Of a stretch of 64,000 nucleotides of DNA, positions 35,477-43,459 are shown piece after piece. The stretch is from Kiritimatiellia bacterium (lineage in GTDB: Bacteria; Verrucomicrobiota; Kiritimatiellia; UBA8416; JADHWI01), in assembly GCA_030744755.1 (NCBI GenBank), contig JASLPY010000007.1, positions 1 through 64,000 of the forward strand, in the 5' to 3' direction. The position numbers and the translations under genes were made by a program. Each line of letters starts with the position of its first letter. The first letter of the stretch is position 1. Below the pieces are notes generated by a model, which worked only from the letters and a program-made list of their open reading frames with translations, was not told the origin of the DNA and made no database searches.

Positions 35477-37972
35477 TCAGCGTGGGATGTACCAATGCGA
35501 ACGCCAATATTTTTCGTCCGTTTCGTAGATGTCGACCGACGTTTCGTCTGAGAATTTCTCTGGCAAGACGCCGTAATTCTTCATCTCGCGAATGTAATGT
35601 TTGTTGGGTCGAAACTCCGGCATGTCAAATCGTTTGGTGAATTTCTCAAAGCCCTTCTTTATTTTTTCAATTTCTCCCAACAGCGCCTGGTAATCAGGAT
35701 TGCTTTGGTCGGGTAAAACCGGCTCTTCATTTCCGACCGCTTTCGAAGTCAGCTTCTCTCCTTTCTGCCAGCTTTCTAATTCCTCCGTCGACAGTGGACG
35801 GCATATTCCATATCCACCAGCCGATTTTGCAAGCGGGGCGAGCAGGATCATCGAGTTTTCCGGACGGGATAGATTGATAGTCATCTCTCTGCAGAACGGA
35901 AACATCGGATCGTCCTTGATTAGCTGATGCCCTTGTGCAAAGCCTTTAACCCCACCACCACGGTGCAACGTGGTTTTACCTGAATGGCACGACCCACAAC
36001 GGCGTTCTAGAGCCTGTTGATTCACTCTACCTCTGGATGTACCCGATCCCAGCGAAGCGTAAGTGCCGGGATACGGGGCAGCGCTTTCGATCCAATAACG
36101 GATCATGTCGACCTCGTGAGCCGATAGTTTCGCGTCATAGTGCGACCCGTCTATCAGTTTCATCAACGGACTGGCCGAAGTGCCGACCTCCCGCGGCGCA
36201 CGATTACCATCGCCGTTCCGCGCATCGACCACCAGGTTCTTTGCAAACAGAGTGAGATATGAATGTGAATAAGTCGGGCTGCGATCGCCGGAGAGGACTA
36301 TTCCGCCGGCACGTGGACCATCTTTTCCGGTCTTCTGATAGTCGTGACAGGACAGGCAATGCTTATCGAGAATCGGCTGAATATCGCGGGGAAAATCGAA
36401 CACACCGGGGATGTTCTCCAGCGGTTTGATCCTTTGTGCCGGCCTCTTCATGGCCATATTTATACGCGGACTATCCGGTGCCGATGTTCGATCTTCATGA
36501 CACCCGATACAACCAAGCTGTTCGCCCGGTTGCACTGTCAGGAAACTCTGCATTCGCTTGACCGACATGTCATTCTCGTCCAATGCCACGAAGAAGATGC
36601 TTCGCATAGCCGGCAATTCGAAGTTAGCGCTGCCATCCTTTTCGACATCAACAGTGCCGAGAACACGTTCCAGCGTAAACGTGCCGCCAAAGCTGATGGG
36701 CCACCAGCTGCCGTGAAAGTTAACCGGTTTAGGGAGCGCTTCCAGAACCAGCAGTTTCTTAATATCGCCTGGCTTGACGCCCTTCATGCTGCGGCCCTTG
36801 TAGACATTGTCTAACACAACTGTTCCGGTCGATTTCGACTCGTCAACACGCGAAGGGATCACAGGTTCACGTTTTCTTCCACGCAATTGCCTGGGCTCGT
36901 GAACCGTCAGGCCTTCGTCTTGCCATGCTTCAGGCAGAGTCCAGATGGCTTCATAATTGTTGTTTGAGTCAAGCACGCCGAAATCGTTCACATTAGCCAC
37001 GAGAAAGAGTTGTTCGGACAACGGGTACGGATCGCAGTAGAGCTTCCTGCCCGAGATGGGCTTCGCTGACGTCAGATCATCCGGACCATTCCTCGGATCA
37101 ACAATCGTTACCACGCCAAGGTGTTCGGCTTTTCCGTGTTTCGGCGAGAAAGAAGCAACGACTTTTGTCGTATTCGGAATAGGTTTGGCATCGATCATGA
37201 CTGTGTACGGATGCATATTCCCATAATAAACCATCTGGTTACTGCCATCGGGATTCATTGTCCACAGATGGTGGTATCTTATCTGAGCGCGGTCGATATA
37301 TTCCCAGCGCGTGTAGAGGATGCGGCCATCGGGGAGAACCCAGGGAGTATTATCATGTTCGATATTACACGATAGCGCCCGCATGTTTTTGCCACCTGCC
37401 CTGAGCTCCTCTGCCGAAGGGTCCGCATCGCAACGGTAGATGTTGGCAACCCGAACAACCCAGCAGTTCACCCAGCGATTGCAGCGACTTGAACAGAAGA
37501 CGATCCCGCCATCGGGCAGATAGGCGGGTTCAAAATCATCATACGGTCCGTGAGTGATCTGGCGCAGGCCCGAGCCGTCAATGTTGATCTCATAGAGATG
37601 ATAAAACGGCTGGCCGCCTTTCCGGTATGAGAACAGGATCTTCTTCCCGTCGTAGTGCATCTGCGGATCTCGAACGCCGCCGGCGGGATCATCGAGTAGT
37701 ACCTCCAGCTTCTTATCGTGAATGCTGTATCGACAGAGCTTTCCGCCGTCACAATAAAATGTTCTCTCCGGGTTTCCCGAATGATAACTGAAGTTTTCGT
37801 ACCAATGGACTCTCTCCATATGGGTTTTTCGGGCAACAAAAACAATGTCCGAAACACCATGCTGCTTAACTTGATCCAAGAGCGAGGTGTCAGCGTTTGT
37901 GACAGCAGCAAAGCAATGAATTGTGCCGCCTAGCACAATCCCTGTCATTATGATGAGAATCCGTCTGAACAT
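35477..37972 (-). CDS. Exported PD40 beta-propeller/tri-haem cytochrome c protein (HzsA-related)
   Basis: 831 residues with a signal peptide (MFRRILIIMTGIVLGGTIHCFA). Residues about 95-400 carry TolB/PD40-type repeats (DPQMHYDGKKILFSYRKG; EPAYLPDGGIVFCSSR; PWVLPDGRILYTRWEY). The C-terminal half has three c-type haem sites: CIGCH (about residue 505), CLSCH (about 555) and CGSCH (about 675). The layout matches proteins annotated as hydrazine synthase alpha-related in PVC genomes, but nothing here suggests anammox. A periplasmic redox or binding role in glycan use is possible; the substrate is unknown. It is first in the S1 operon, before a sulfatase and GH43. Confidence 0.8.
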   Translation of the reverse strand: MFRRILIIMTGIVLGGTIHCFAAVTNADTSLLDQVKQHGVSDIVFVARKTHMERVHWYENFSYHSGNPERTFYCDGGKLCRYSIHDKKLEVLLDDPAGGVRDPQMHYDGKKILFSYRKGGQPFYHLYEINIDGSGLRQITHGPYDDFEPAYLPDGGIVFCSSRCNRWVNCWVVRVANIYRCDADPSAEELRAGGKNMRALSCNIEHDNTPWVLPDGRILYTRWEYIDRAQIRYHHLWTMNPDGSNQMVYYGNMHPYTVMIDAKPIPNTTKVVASFSPKHGKAEHLGVVTIVDPRNGPDDLTSAKPISGRKLYCDPYPLSEQLFLVANVNDFGVLDSNNNYEAIWTLPEAWQDEGLTVHEPRQLRGRKREPVIPSRVDESKSTGTVVLDNVYKGRSMKGVKPGDIKKLLVLEALPKPVNFHGSWWPISFGGTFTLERVLGTVDVEKDGSANFELPAMRSIFFVALDENDMSVKRMQSFLTVQPGEQLGCIGCHEDRTSAPDSPRINMAMKRPAQRIKPLENIPGVFDFPRDIQPILDKHCLSCHDYQKTGKDGPRAGGIVLSGDRSPTYSHSYLTLFAKNLVVDARNGDGNRAPREVGTSASPLMKLIDGSHYDAKLSAHEVDMIRYWIESAAPYPGTYASLGSGTSRGRVNQQALERRCGSCHSGKTTLHRGGGVKGFAQGHQLIKDDPMFPFCREMTINLSRPENSMILLAPLAKSAGGYGICRPLSTEELESWQKGEKLTSKAVGNEEPVLPDQSNPDYQALLGEIEKIKKGFEKFTKRFDMPEFRPNKHYIREMKNYGVLPEKFSDETSVDIYETDEKYWRSHWYIPR

Positions 37973-38030
37973 TATTCCGTGCGTCCTATCCTCATTTGGT
38001 CTTCGGCCGCAGAATGGCTTGCCGGCTACT

Positions 38031-38100
38031 ATATACTGTGCGCGGGTTGGCGATTTCGGTCAACTGTCCATTTGAGTGTTTGGTATGGCAGTTTGGATTG
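38031..38100 (-). promoter_or_regulatory. Regulon promoter-operator module S1
   Basis: Dyad GTTGGCGATTTCGGTCAAC at 38046-38064. On the minus strand TTGACC (38063-38058) is 17 bp from CACAGT (38040-38035), a weak -10. The second block GCAGTTTGGATTG begins at 38088, exactly 24 bp after the dyad. Transcription leftward would reach the tri-haem gene after a leader of about 56 nt. Confidence 0.65.
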
Positions 38101-38154
38101 CGCGACGAGCGTTGTTGACGGGGGCTTCCGAGAAGGTGCGGAGTGGGGGGGGGG

Positions 38155-39654
38155 CTAATCACTCCCCTTACCCGATCCGGCAGGTTGATCAATGGCGAGT
38201 CTTTCATATTGACAATCTGGGGCATCTGCCTGTTGTAACAGTATCCTGAGCTTCTCTGTCAACTCTCTCTCGCGTTTGTGGTCGTGAACTGGCTTCCTCT
38301 GGTTGGGATCATTCTCAAGATCGTAAATCAAGTGCTGGCCATCGCAGCCTTGAGGGAGGCCTGACTGGCGTATGAGACGAAAGTGGGGGATTCCGTTACT
38401 GTGTTTGAGGTATGTGCCCAGCTCTGCTTTCAGTACTTTGCTCGGGTGTGCTGTGCTGAAATCTGTGAAGTGGAAATCGCATGTGGAGTTCGGGGTTGGC
38501 ATGCGGTGATAGGTATACTTACCATCGGTCATGTTAACTTCCCGGCCAAAGTACCCGAAAAGAAGGCCATCGTGGTGATGGCCGTCCTCTTTGAGGAGAG
38601 GAACGATGCTTTTTCCCATGACAGACTCGGGGATATCCCGGGCCCCGTGCATATCCAGGATTGTTGGCATAACATCTATGGCACCGGTCAATGCCTGCCG
38701 TCGCCCCGGGATTGCTCCAGGATAGCGGACAATGAAAGGCAGGTGCACTAATTCGTCATAGCACATCATGTAGTTCTTTGCCCACAGACCGTGTTCTCCC
38801 AGCAAATAGCCGTGGTCCGTCGTCAGAATCACCGCAGTGTCTTCCCACATATTGAATCTATCCATCATGTCGAGGAGTTGCCCCAACTTACGATCGATCA
38901 TTGTTAGCGTAGCGGCGTAGGCCTTTCGTAGATGCTCAACAGCTTCGGGCGTGTCCTTGTCCCTATGCAAAGGCGCATAATCGGGACAGGTGCTGGGAGG
39001 TCCGTCCCACTGGTCACCGTATTCATCCAGGTATGCCTGAGGGCAATCAAATGGTTCATGGGGATCAAATAGCTCCAAATGAAGATGCCAGTTGTCCTCG
39101 CCATGGTTGCGTTCGATAAAGTGGCAAGCCGCCTCTATGCATTGTACCGACGAGTAAGCATCATCCTTTTCAGTATCCCGGTACTCCAGATTTGCCAAAT
39201 GTTGATGCTGATACCTCTTGCCATAGCAGTACTTCCGGGCTCCTACTGGTAGTGGTTTGGGATTGACAACACCATGCCATGGATCCCAAGGCTGGCCTCT
39301 CATGTACTCCCATGAATCAAATATGTTCTGATATCGATCACCAGCACCACCGTTGAAATAGTGACAGTGATCCGTGATCATATGGGAGTAGGTACCAATC
39401 TCGTCCCTCAGCAGTGTGGGTAGAAGCGCATCCCATGGCTCAAGGGGGCCCCATCCCGTCTCAAGAAAGTTAACCCGACCTGTTAGTAGATCCCGGCGTG
39501 CAGGGATGCAAGGCATGGAGCCGCAGTAATGTCTGTCAAAGATAACCCCTCCCGCCGCCAGCCTGTCGATGCTCGAAGTATTGACCCAGTCGTTGCCGTA
39601 GACTGACAACATGTGCCGATTCAGAGAGTCCATTAAGATGAATATTGTACGCAT
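38155..39654 (-). CDS. Sulfatase without signal peptide (CxPxR motif)
   Basis: 499 residues beginning directly with the catalytic fold: MRTIFILMDSLNRHMLSVYG. The maturation motif is CIPARRDLLTGR (about residue 50), i.e. CxPxR with Ala in place of the usual Ser, which still fits the sulfatase pattern. ILTTDHGYLLGEHGLWAKN and LELFDPHEPFDCP supply active-site residues. With no signal peptide it is predicted cytoplasmic, unlike its three sulfatase neighbours, so it may act on imported oligosaccharides. AGGAG lies 12 nt before the ATG. It follows the 39719-41386 sulfatase by 64 nt. Confidence 0.85.
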   Translation of the reverse strand: MRTIFILMDSLNRHMLSVYGNDWVNTSSIDRLAAGGVIFDRHYCGSMPCIPARRDLLTGRVNFLETGWGPLEPWDALLPTLLRDEIGTYSHMITDHCHYFNGGAGDRYQNIFDSWEYMRGQPWDPWHGVVNPKPLPVGARKYCYGKRYQHQHLANLEYRDTEKDDAYSSVQCIEAACHFIERNHGEDNWHLHLELFDPHEPFDCPQAYLDEYGDQWDGPPSTCPDYAPLHRDKDTPEAVEHLRKAYAATLTMIDRKLGQLLDMMDRFNMWEDTAVILTTDHGYLLGEHGLWAKNYMMCYDELVHLPFIVRYPGAIPGRRQALTGAIDVMPTILDMHGARDIPESVMGKSIVPLLKEDGHHHDGLLFGYFGREVNMTDGKYTYHRMPTPNSTCDFHFTDFSTAHPSKVLKAELGTYLKHSNGIPHFRLIRQSGLPQGCDGQHLIYDLENDPNQRKPVHDHKRERELTEKLRILLQQADAPDCQYERLAIDQPAGSGKGSD

Positions 39655-39718
39655 TATCGATATGTGCTCCTATGGCAATACGCATTGCGAAACGGCCCGG
39701 GCATCAGCCCGGTGCGGA

Positions 39719-41386
39719 CTACTTCAGCAACTGAACATATACAAAGTAGGCACCCCAGGCCGGGTCATCATCAAACCGGGTGGTCATGTCATAGACGCCT
39801 TTCTTCAGGGAGATGTCGATTGGGGCACTGACGTCAGAGGTCTTGATTTCCACTGAAGCTGTGGCAGCGCCAACTGTCAGGCTTGCCTTGGCGGCGCCTA
39901 TGGGCACGGGCGCATCTTTGGGATAACGCCGAAGCTCAAAGCGGTAACGACCATCCTCCGGGACCTCAATAACCCATGTACCGTTGAATGTGCCCTTTAG
40001 TTGTGACTGGCGAAAGGGTTGATCCCCTTTGTACCAGGCGTGCGTGTCCAGCCGGACCTCGTTCACATCGGGTCCGCTGATCAAAATTGTCGGTCGAACG
40101 TCTTCAACACTCGGCAGCGACTTCCAGAACTCGTCATAGTGTGCCTGAAGGAGAGATACCACTTCAGGGTGCGCCTCCGCGACATTGTGTAGCTGCAGCC
40201 AGTCCTTTTCTGCATCAAACAGCTTTGTTCCATTGACCAGTCGCCACTTCCTTGTCTTAACGGAGACATTCGTGTCCTTCTTACGGTCCCGGCTGCGGGG
40301 ACACTGAACAATGAGTTTTCGATCGTCGGCCCAGTCAATCTGCCCCGACAAGAGCGGACGCAGACTACGACCATCCACATTCGCGGGCACCTGGACCCCG
40401 GCAGCTTCCAGGATGGTCGGCATGAGGTCCACCATGCCAGACAGGGCATTCGAGGTGTGACGTTCTCCCTGCCAGGGTGGGTACCGGACGATACAGAAAA
40501 CATGATGGCGGGGGTCATAGCCTTGTGCGGAGTTCAGCTTGATGCCCTCGGGATGTCCACGCCCATACATGCCCTGGTCCGTTGCCACGATCACCATTGT
40601 TTTGTCGGTGAGCTTCAGGCGGTCGAGCTGATCGAGCACATAGCCGACGTTGTCGTCTACATTCTCAACACCCGAGAGCAGACTCAGATGTTTCAGGTCT
40701 TCGGACACGCCCCGCTTGATCATGCGCTCACGGCACCCGGCATGCGGCTTGAAGTCATGTACCGCGGGCGTGGAGATAAAGGCAAAGAAGGGGCGGTCCT
40801 TATTCGCTTCAATGAAATCCATGCCCCGACGAAAAAGCACGTCGGTAGAATGTCCCTTCGTTTTGACGTCCCGGCCATTATGCTCGTAGGTGCCATCCAC
40901 ATAGCCATTGCCGATGTAGTCCTGCATCTGCCCGATGAACCCGCCACGATGCACAAAGACCTCTTCAAAGCCGCGATACTTCGGCTGGTAATCATAGGAA
41001 TGCCCAAGATGCCATTTGCCGAAAATACCGGTGCGATAACCGGCTGACTTCAGATAATCGGCAACCGTCTTCTCCTCCTTGCGCAGAATGCAGAAACCGC
41101 CAATGGTGTTGTGGATTCCGCTGCGCAGAGAATAGCGTCCGGTCATCAGTGACCCGCGGCTGGGAGAACAGTAGGGCGCCGCGTAGAACCGGGTAAAGTC
41201 GACCCCTTGGGAGGCCAGGGCATCGATGCGCGGGGTCTGCACCACCTTATGCCCATGCGCGCTCAGTTCATAATAACTCTGGTTATCCGTCAGGATCAGG
41301 ACGATGTTGGGCTTCTGCGCCGCCGCTGCATAAAAAGCCGCAGACAACAGAAGCCACAGAGATGGCAGAACAAGTCGAATACTCAT
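39719..41386 (-). CDS. Exported sulfatase with C-terminal beta domain
   Basis: Signal peptide (MSIRLVLPSLWLLLSAAFYAAAA), opening KPNIVLILTDNQSYYELSAHG, formylglycine motif CSPSRGSLMTGR (about residue 73), GIFGKWHLGHSYDYQ. Catalytic domain to about 420, then an extra beta-sandwich of about 130 residues (FNGTWVIEVPEDGRYRFELR ... YDMTTRFDDDPAWGAYFVYV) absent from simple sulfatases, perhaps for carbohydrate binding. Asn/Gln replaces the usual Asp in LTDNQ versus LTDDQ, which may alter metal coordination. It is first in the S2 operon. Confidence 0.92.
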   Translation of the reverse strand: MSIRLVLPSLWLLLSAAFYAAAAQKPNIVLILTDNQSYYELSAHGHKVVQTPRIDALASQGVDFTRFYAAPYCSPSRGSLMTGRYSLRSGIHNTIGGFCILRKEEKTVADYLKSAGYRTGIFGKWHLGHSYDYQPKYRGFEEVFVHRGGFIGQMQDYIGNGYVDGTYEHNGRDVKTKGHSTDVLFRRGMDFIEANKDRPFFAFISTPAVHDFKPHAGCRERMIKRGVSEDLKHLSLLSGVENVDDNVGYVLDQLDRLKLTDKTMVIVATDQGMYGRGHPEGIKLNSAQGYDPRHHVFCIVRYPPWQGERHTSNALSGMVDLMPTILEAAGVQVPANVDGRSLRPLLSGQIDWADDRKLIVQCPRSRDRKKDTNVSVKTRKWRLVNGTKLFDAEKDWLQLHNVAEAHPEVVSLLQAHYDEFWKSLPSVEDVRPTILISGPDVNEVRLDTHAWYKGDQPFRQSQLKGTFNGTWVIEVPEDGRYRFELRRYPKDAPVPIGAAKASLTVGAATASVEIKTSDVSAPIDISLKKGVYDMTTRFDDDPAWGAYFVYVQLLK

Positions 41387-41452
41387 AGCGTACTTTTGCC
41401 CTAACTTCAGATATCAATGCACAGTCTCCATGGCGACCGCCAAGGGATTTCC

Positions 41453-41522
41453 TATACCCTACGTCGGTAGGCTATGCCAGACAACTCTCCATTCAGGTCT
41501 TTTGCATGGCAATTCGGATTGC
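41453..41522 (-). promoter_or_regulatory. Regulon promoter-operator module S2
   Basis: Dyad-position sequence GTAGGCTATGCCAGACAAC at 41467-41485 (weaker symmetry). On the minus strand TTGTCT (41484-41479) and TAGGGT (41461-41456) are 17 bp apart. The second block GCAATTCGGATTG starts at 41509, 24 bp from the dyad, and contains a perfect CAAT-4-ATTG. The leader to the sulfatase ATG is about 63 nt. The remaining bases to 41707 show nothing further. Confidence 0.65.
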
Positions 41523-41707
41523 CGATCCGGGAAGGAGAACGAAGGCCCGGCCGCGGAAAGATCCTCGTGGGGTCACTCTCCAGGAGGGCGCTACCCAGTC
41601 GACCTGGTCCCTTTGCAGTCGGGGTAGCCGCTGCATCCCCAGAAGTCGCCCCGATCATCTGGACGACCGTCTTCCCGAGTGGATCCTCTTTCCAGGGGAT
41701 GAGCGCC

Positions 41708-42991
41708 CTATTTCTTGGTGATGCTCTGCCAATATTCCTGACTCATCTTCTTGAGGTGAGTAACGACTTCAGGGGATTGTCCGGCTAGGTTATTTGTCTC
41801 ACCCGGATCGTTTGGGACATCGTAGAGCTCAGTTTTCTTGCCAGTAACAACCAGTTTCCATTTCCCTTCGCGTATGGCCCAGGACCTCCCCGATTTCCAG
41901 TTAAATCCTTCATGAGCGGATGGCGAGTCCGCAGACTTGATGATCGGGGTGAGGCTTTTGCCATCAATCTTGTGGTCTGCAGGCGGAAGTTTACACAGCT
42001 CAAGAAGAGTCGGGTACCAGTCGCAACCCGTTGCCAGTTGGTTGCGTACCTGGTCTTCAGGAAGATGTCCGGGCCATGAGATGATGGCAGGAATGCGCAA
42101 TCCCCCTTCATAAAGACTGAACTTGGCGCCTCGGTACGGTCCCGAATAGCCTCCGCCGCCATGGGCTCGAGATTCCGTTGAATGCCCGTGGTCAGACTGG
42201 AAGATCACAATCGTGTCCTTTGTCAATCCTGAATCATCCACCTTCTTCAGAAGTTGGCCGATACGTTCATCGATCGTGGAGAGGAACGCCGCGTACAGGT
42301 TGCGGGGGTACTTCAGGTTCTTGTAATGCTCCAGCCACTTGGGCGACCCCTGGTAGGGATAGTGCGGAGTGTTCATGGCGAAGTAGATGAAGAACGGCTT
42401 GTCCTTGTTCTTGTCGATGAACTGGCTTGCCTCCTTGACCATGAGATCAGGGAAAAACTCGCCATCGTGAAACACTTCCTTACCGTTGCGCCAGAGATCG
42501 TGCTTGTTCGGACCGCTCCAATAAAAGAAGTGGGAATAGTTATCGATGCATCCAACAAGATGTCCGAAGGAGTGATCGAACCCCTGGCCGTTGGGAATCG
42601 TCTCCTTCGAGTGCCCAAGATGCCATTTTCCTATATGTGCCGTGGCATAGCCGGCTTTCTTGAGTTCTTCAGCAATCGTTACTTGGGACGACGGCATGCC
42701 GACACTGTTGAGGCCGACGTTGCCATTTAAGCCTCCGCGCTGTGGTGTGCGACCAGTCATCAATCCGACCCGTGATGGAGAGCAGACTGGGGCCGCTGCA
42801 TAGAACTGAGTGAAACGTACTCCACTCTTGGCCAGTTTGTCCATGTTAGGCGTGGCGAGATCGGTTGCACCATAGACATTCATATCCATTGAACCCTGAT
42901 CATCGGTGAAAATGATGATCACGTTTGGCTGCCTTGCCATGAGAGTTGATGTCAACAACATGAATGCGAGTAATGTAAGACGGTATATCAT
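41708..42991 (-). CDS. Exported sulfatase
   Basis: 427 residues. A signal peptide (MIYRLTLLAFMLLTSTLMA) precedes RQPNVIIIFTDDQGSMDMNVYG. The formylglycine motif is CSPSRVGLMTGR (about residue 70); HIGKWHLGHSKETIPNGQGF and IFQSDHGHSTESRAHGGGG carry further active-site residues. AAGGAG lies 4 nt before the ATG. It is monocistronic by spacing (its upstream neighbour is 468 bp away) and sits immediately downstream of promoter S3. Confidence 0.93.
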   Translation of the reverse strand: MIYRLTLLAFMLLTSTLMARQPNVIIIFTDDQGSMDMNVYGATDLATPNMDKLAKSGVRFTQFYAAAPVCSPSRVGLMTGRTPQRGGLNGNVGLNSVGMPSSQVTIAEELKKAGYATAHIGKWHLGHSKETIPNGQGFDHSFGHLVGCIDNYSHFFYWSGPNKHDLWRNGKEVFHDGEFFPDLMVKEASQFIDKNKDKPFFIYFAMNTPHYPYQGSPKWLEHYKNLKYPRNLYAAFLSTIDERIGQLLKKVDDSGLTKDTIVIFQSDHGHSTESRAHGGGGYSGPYRGAKFSLYEGGLRIPAIISWPGHLPEDQVRNQLATGCDWYPTLLELCKLPPADHKIDGKSLTPIIKSADSPSAHEGFNWKSGRSWAIREGKWKLVVTGKKTELYDVPNDPGETNNLAGQSPEVVTHLKKMSQEYWQSITKK

Positions 42992-43002
42992 GTAGCTCCT
43001 TT

Positions 43003-43050
43003 GTATACTCTACGCCGGTTGGCTATTTTAGCCAACTCTCTAGTTAGACC
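43003..43050 (-). promoter_or_regulatory. Regulon promoter-operator module S3, perfect dyad
   Basis: GTTGGCTATTTTAGCCAAC at 43018-43036 is a perfect 8-3-8 inverted repeat, the most symmetric of the six sites. On the minus strand TTGGCT (43035-43030) and TAGAGT (43012-43007) are 17 bp apart. The second block is missing: similarity fades at about 43050, just before a palindromic repeat at 43067. The predicted start would leave a leader of only about 9 nt that just contains the AAGGAG site. Confidence 0.65.
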
Positions 43051-43066
43051 CCATCCGAAGAGGGTG

Positions 43067-43197
43067 CTGGAGCCCGGCGGGCCTCCGCCGGCTGTGCAAT
43101 GCCAGCGCATTGACTTGCGGCACGGAGGAACTTCGTTCAATTCTGTCACGTTTATGCACATCCCTTGCGCCAGGCGGCGGAGGCCCGCCGCACTCCA
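43067..43197. repeat. 131-bp inverted-repeat element
   Basis: Left arm CTGGAGCCCGGCGGGCCTCC (43067-43086) and continuing to 43089 faces GGCGGAGGCCCGCCGCACTCCAG (43175-43197, read in part). The arms pair over about 22 nt with two imperfections. The central part is non-coding. It lies just upstream of promoter S3. Confidence 0.75.
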
Positions 43198-43303
43198 GTG
43201 AGTGTTTCCAGGTATTTCAGTGTGTCACCCATTTTCTGACAACGTCTAGTTAGTTTCTGTTGCGCACTGAGCTGGGACGCACCTGTGCTGAACCCCAGAA
43301 AAC

Positions 43304-43445
43304 TCATCAAAGGATTAAAACAATTGTGCCGCGGGGCGGTGCTTGGATGACGCTGATGTTGTCGATGTAGCCGCCCGTCCACTTGGTGCTGGCCAAACTG
43401 CCAGACGGAATATCATACGTCGCGATGGTATTCTTCGCATTTTGG
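43304..43445 (-). pseudogene. C-terminal remnant of a secreted LamG/PEP-CTERM-like protein
   Basis: One minus-strand frame reads NTIATYDIPSGSLASTKW, then GGYIDNISVIQAPPRGTIVL and ends at TGATGA (43309-43304). GYIDNISVIQAPPRGT is the kind of closing segment I associate with exported LamG-like proteins of this phylum. There is no start; the fragment is cut off near a GGGGACAGACC repeat end (about 43445-43455). The 468-bp gap 42992-43459 otherwise holds promoter S3 and the inverted repeat. Confidence 0.45.
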
Positions 43446-43459
43446 TCTGTCCCCTATTT

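Noticed and set aside
35477-37972. Anammox-type hydrazine synthase
   Set aside because: Only the alpha-like layout is present, with no beta/gamma subunits or hydrazine dehydrogenase, and the context is carbohydrate degradation.
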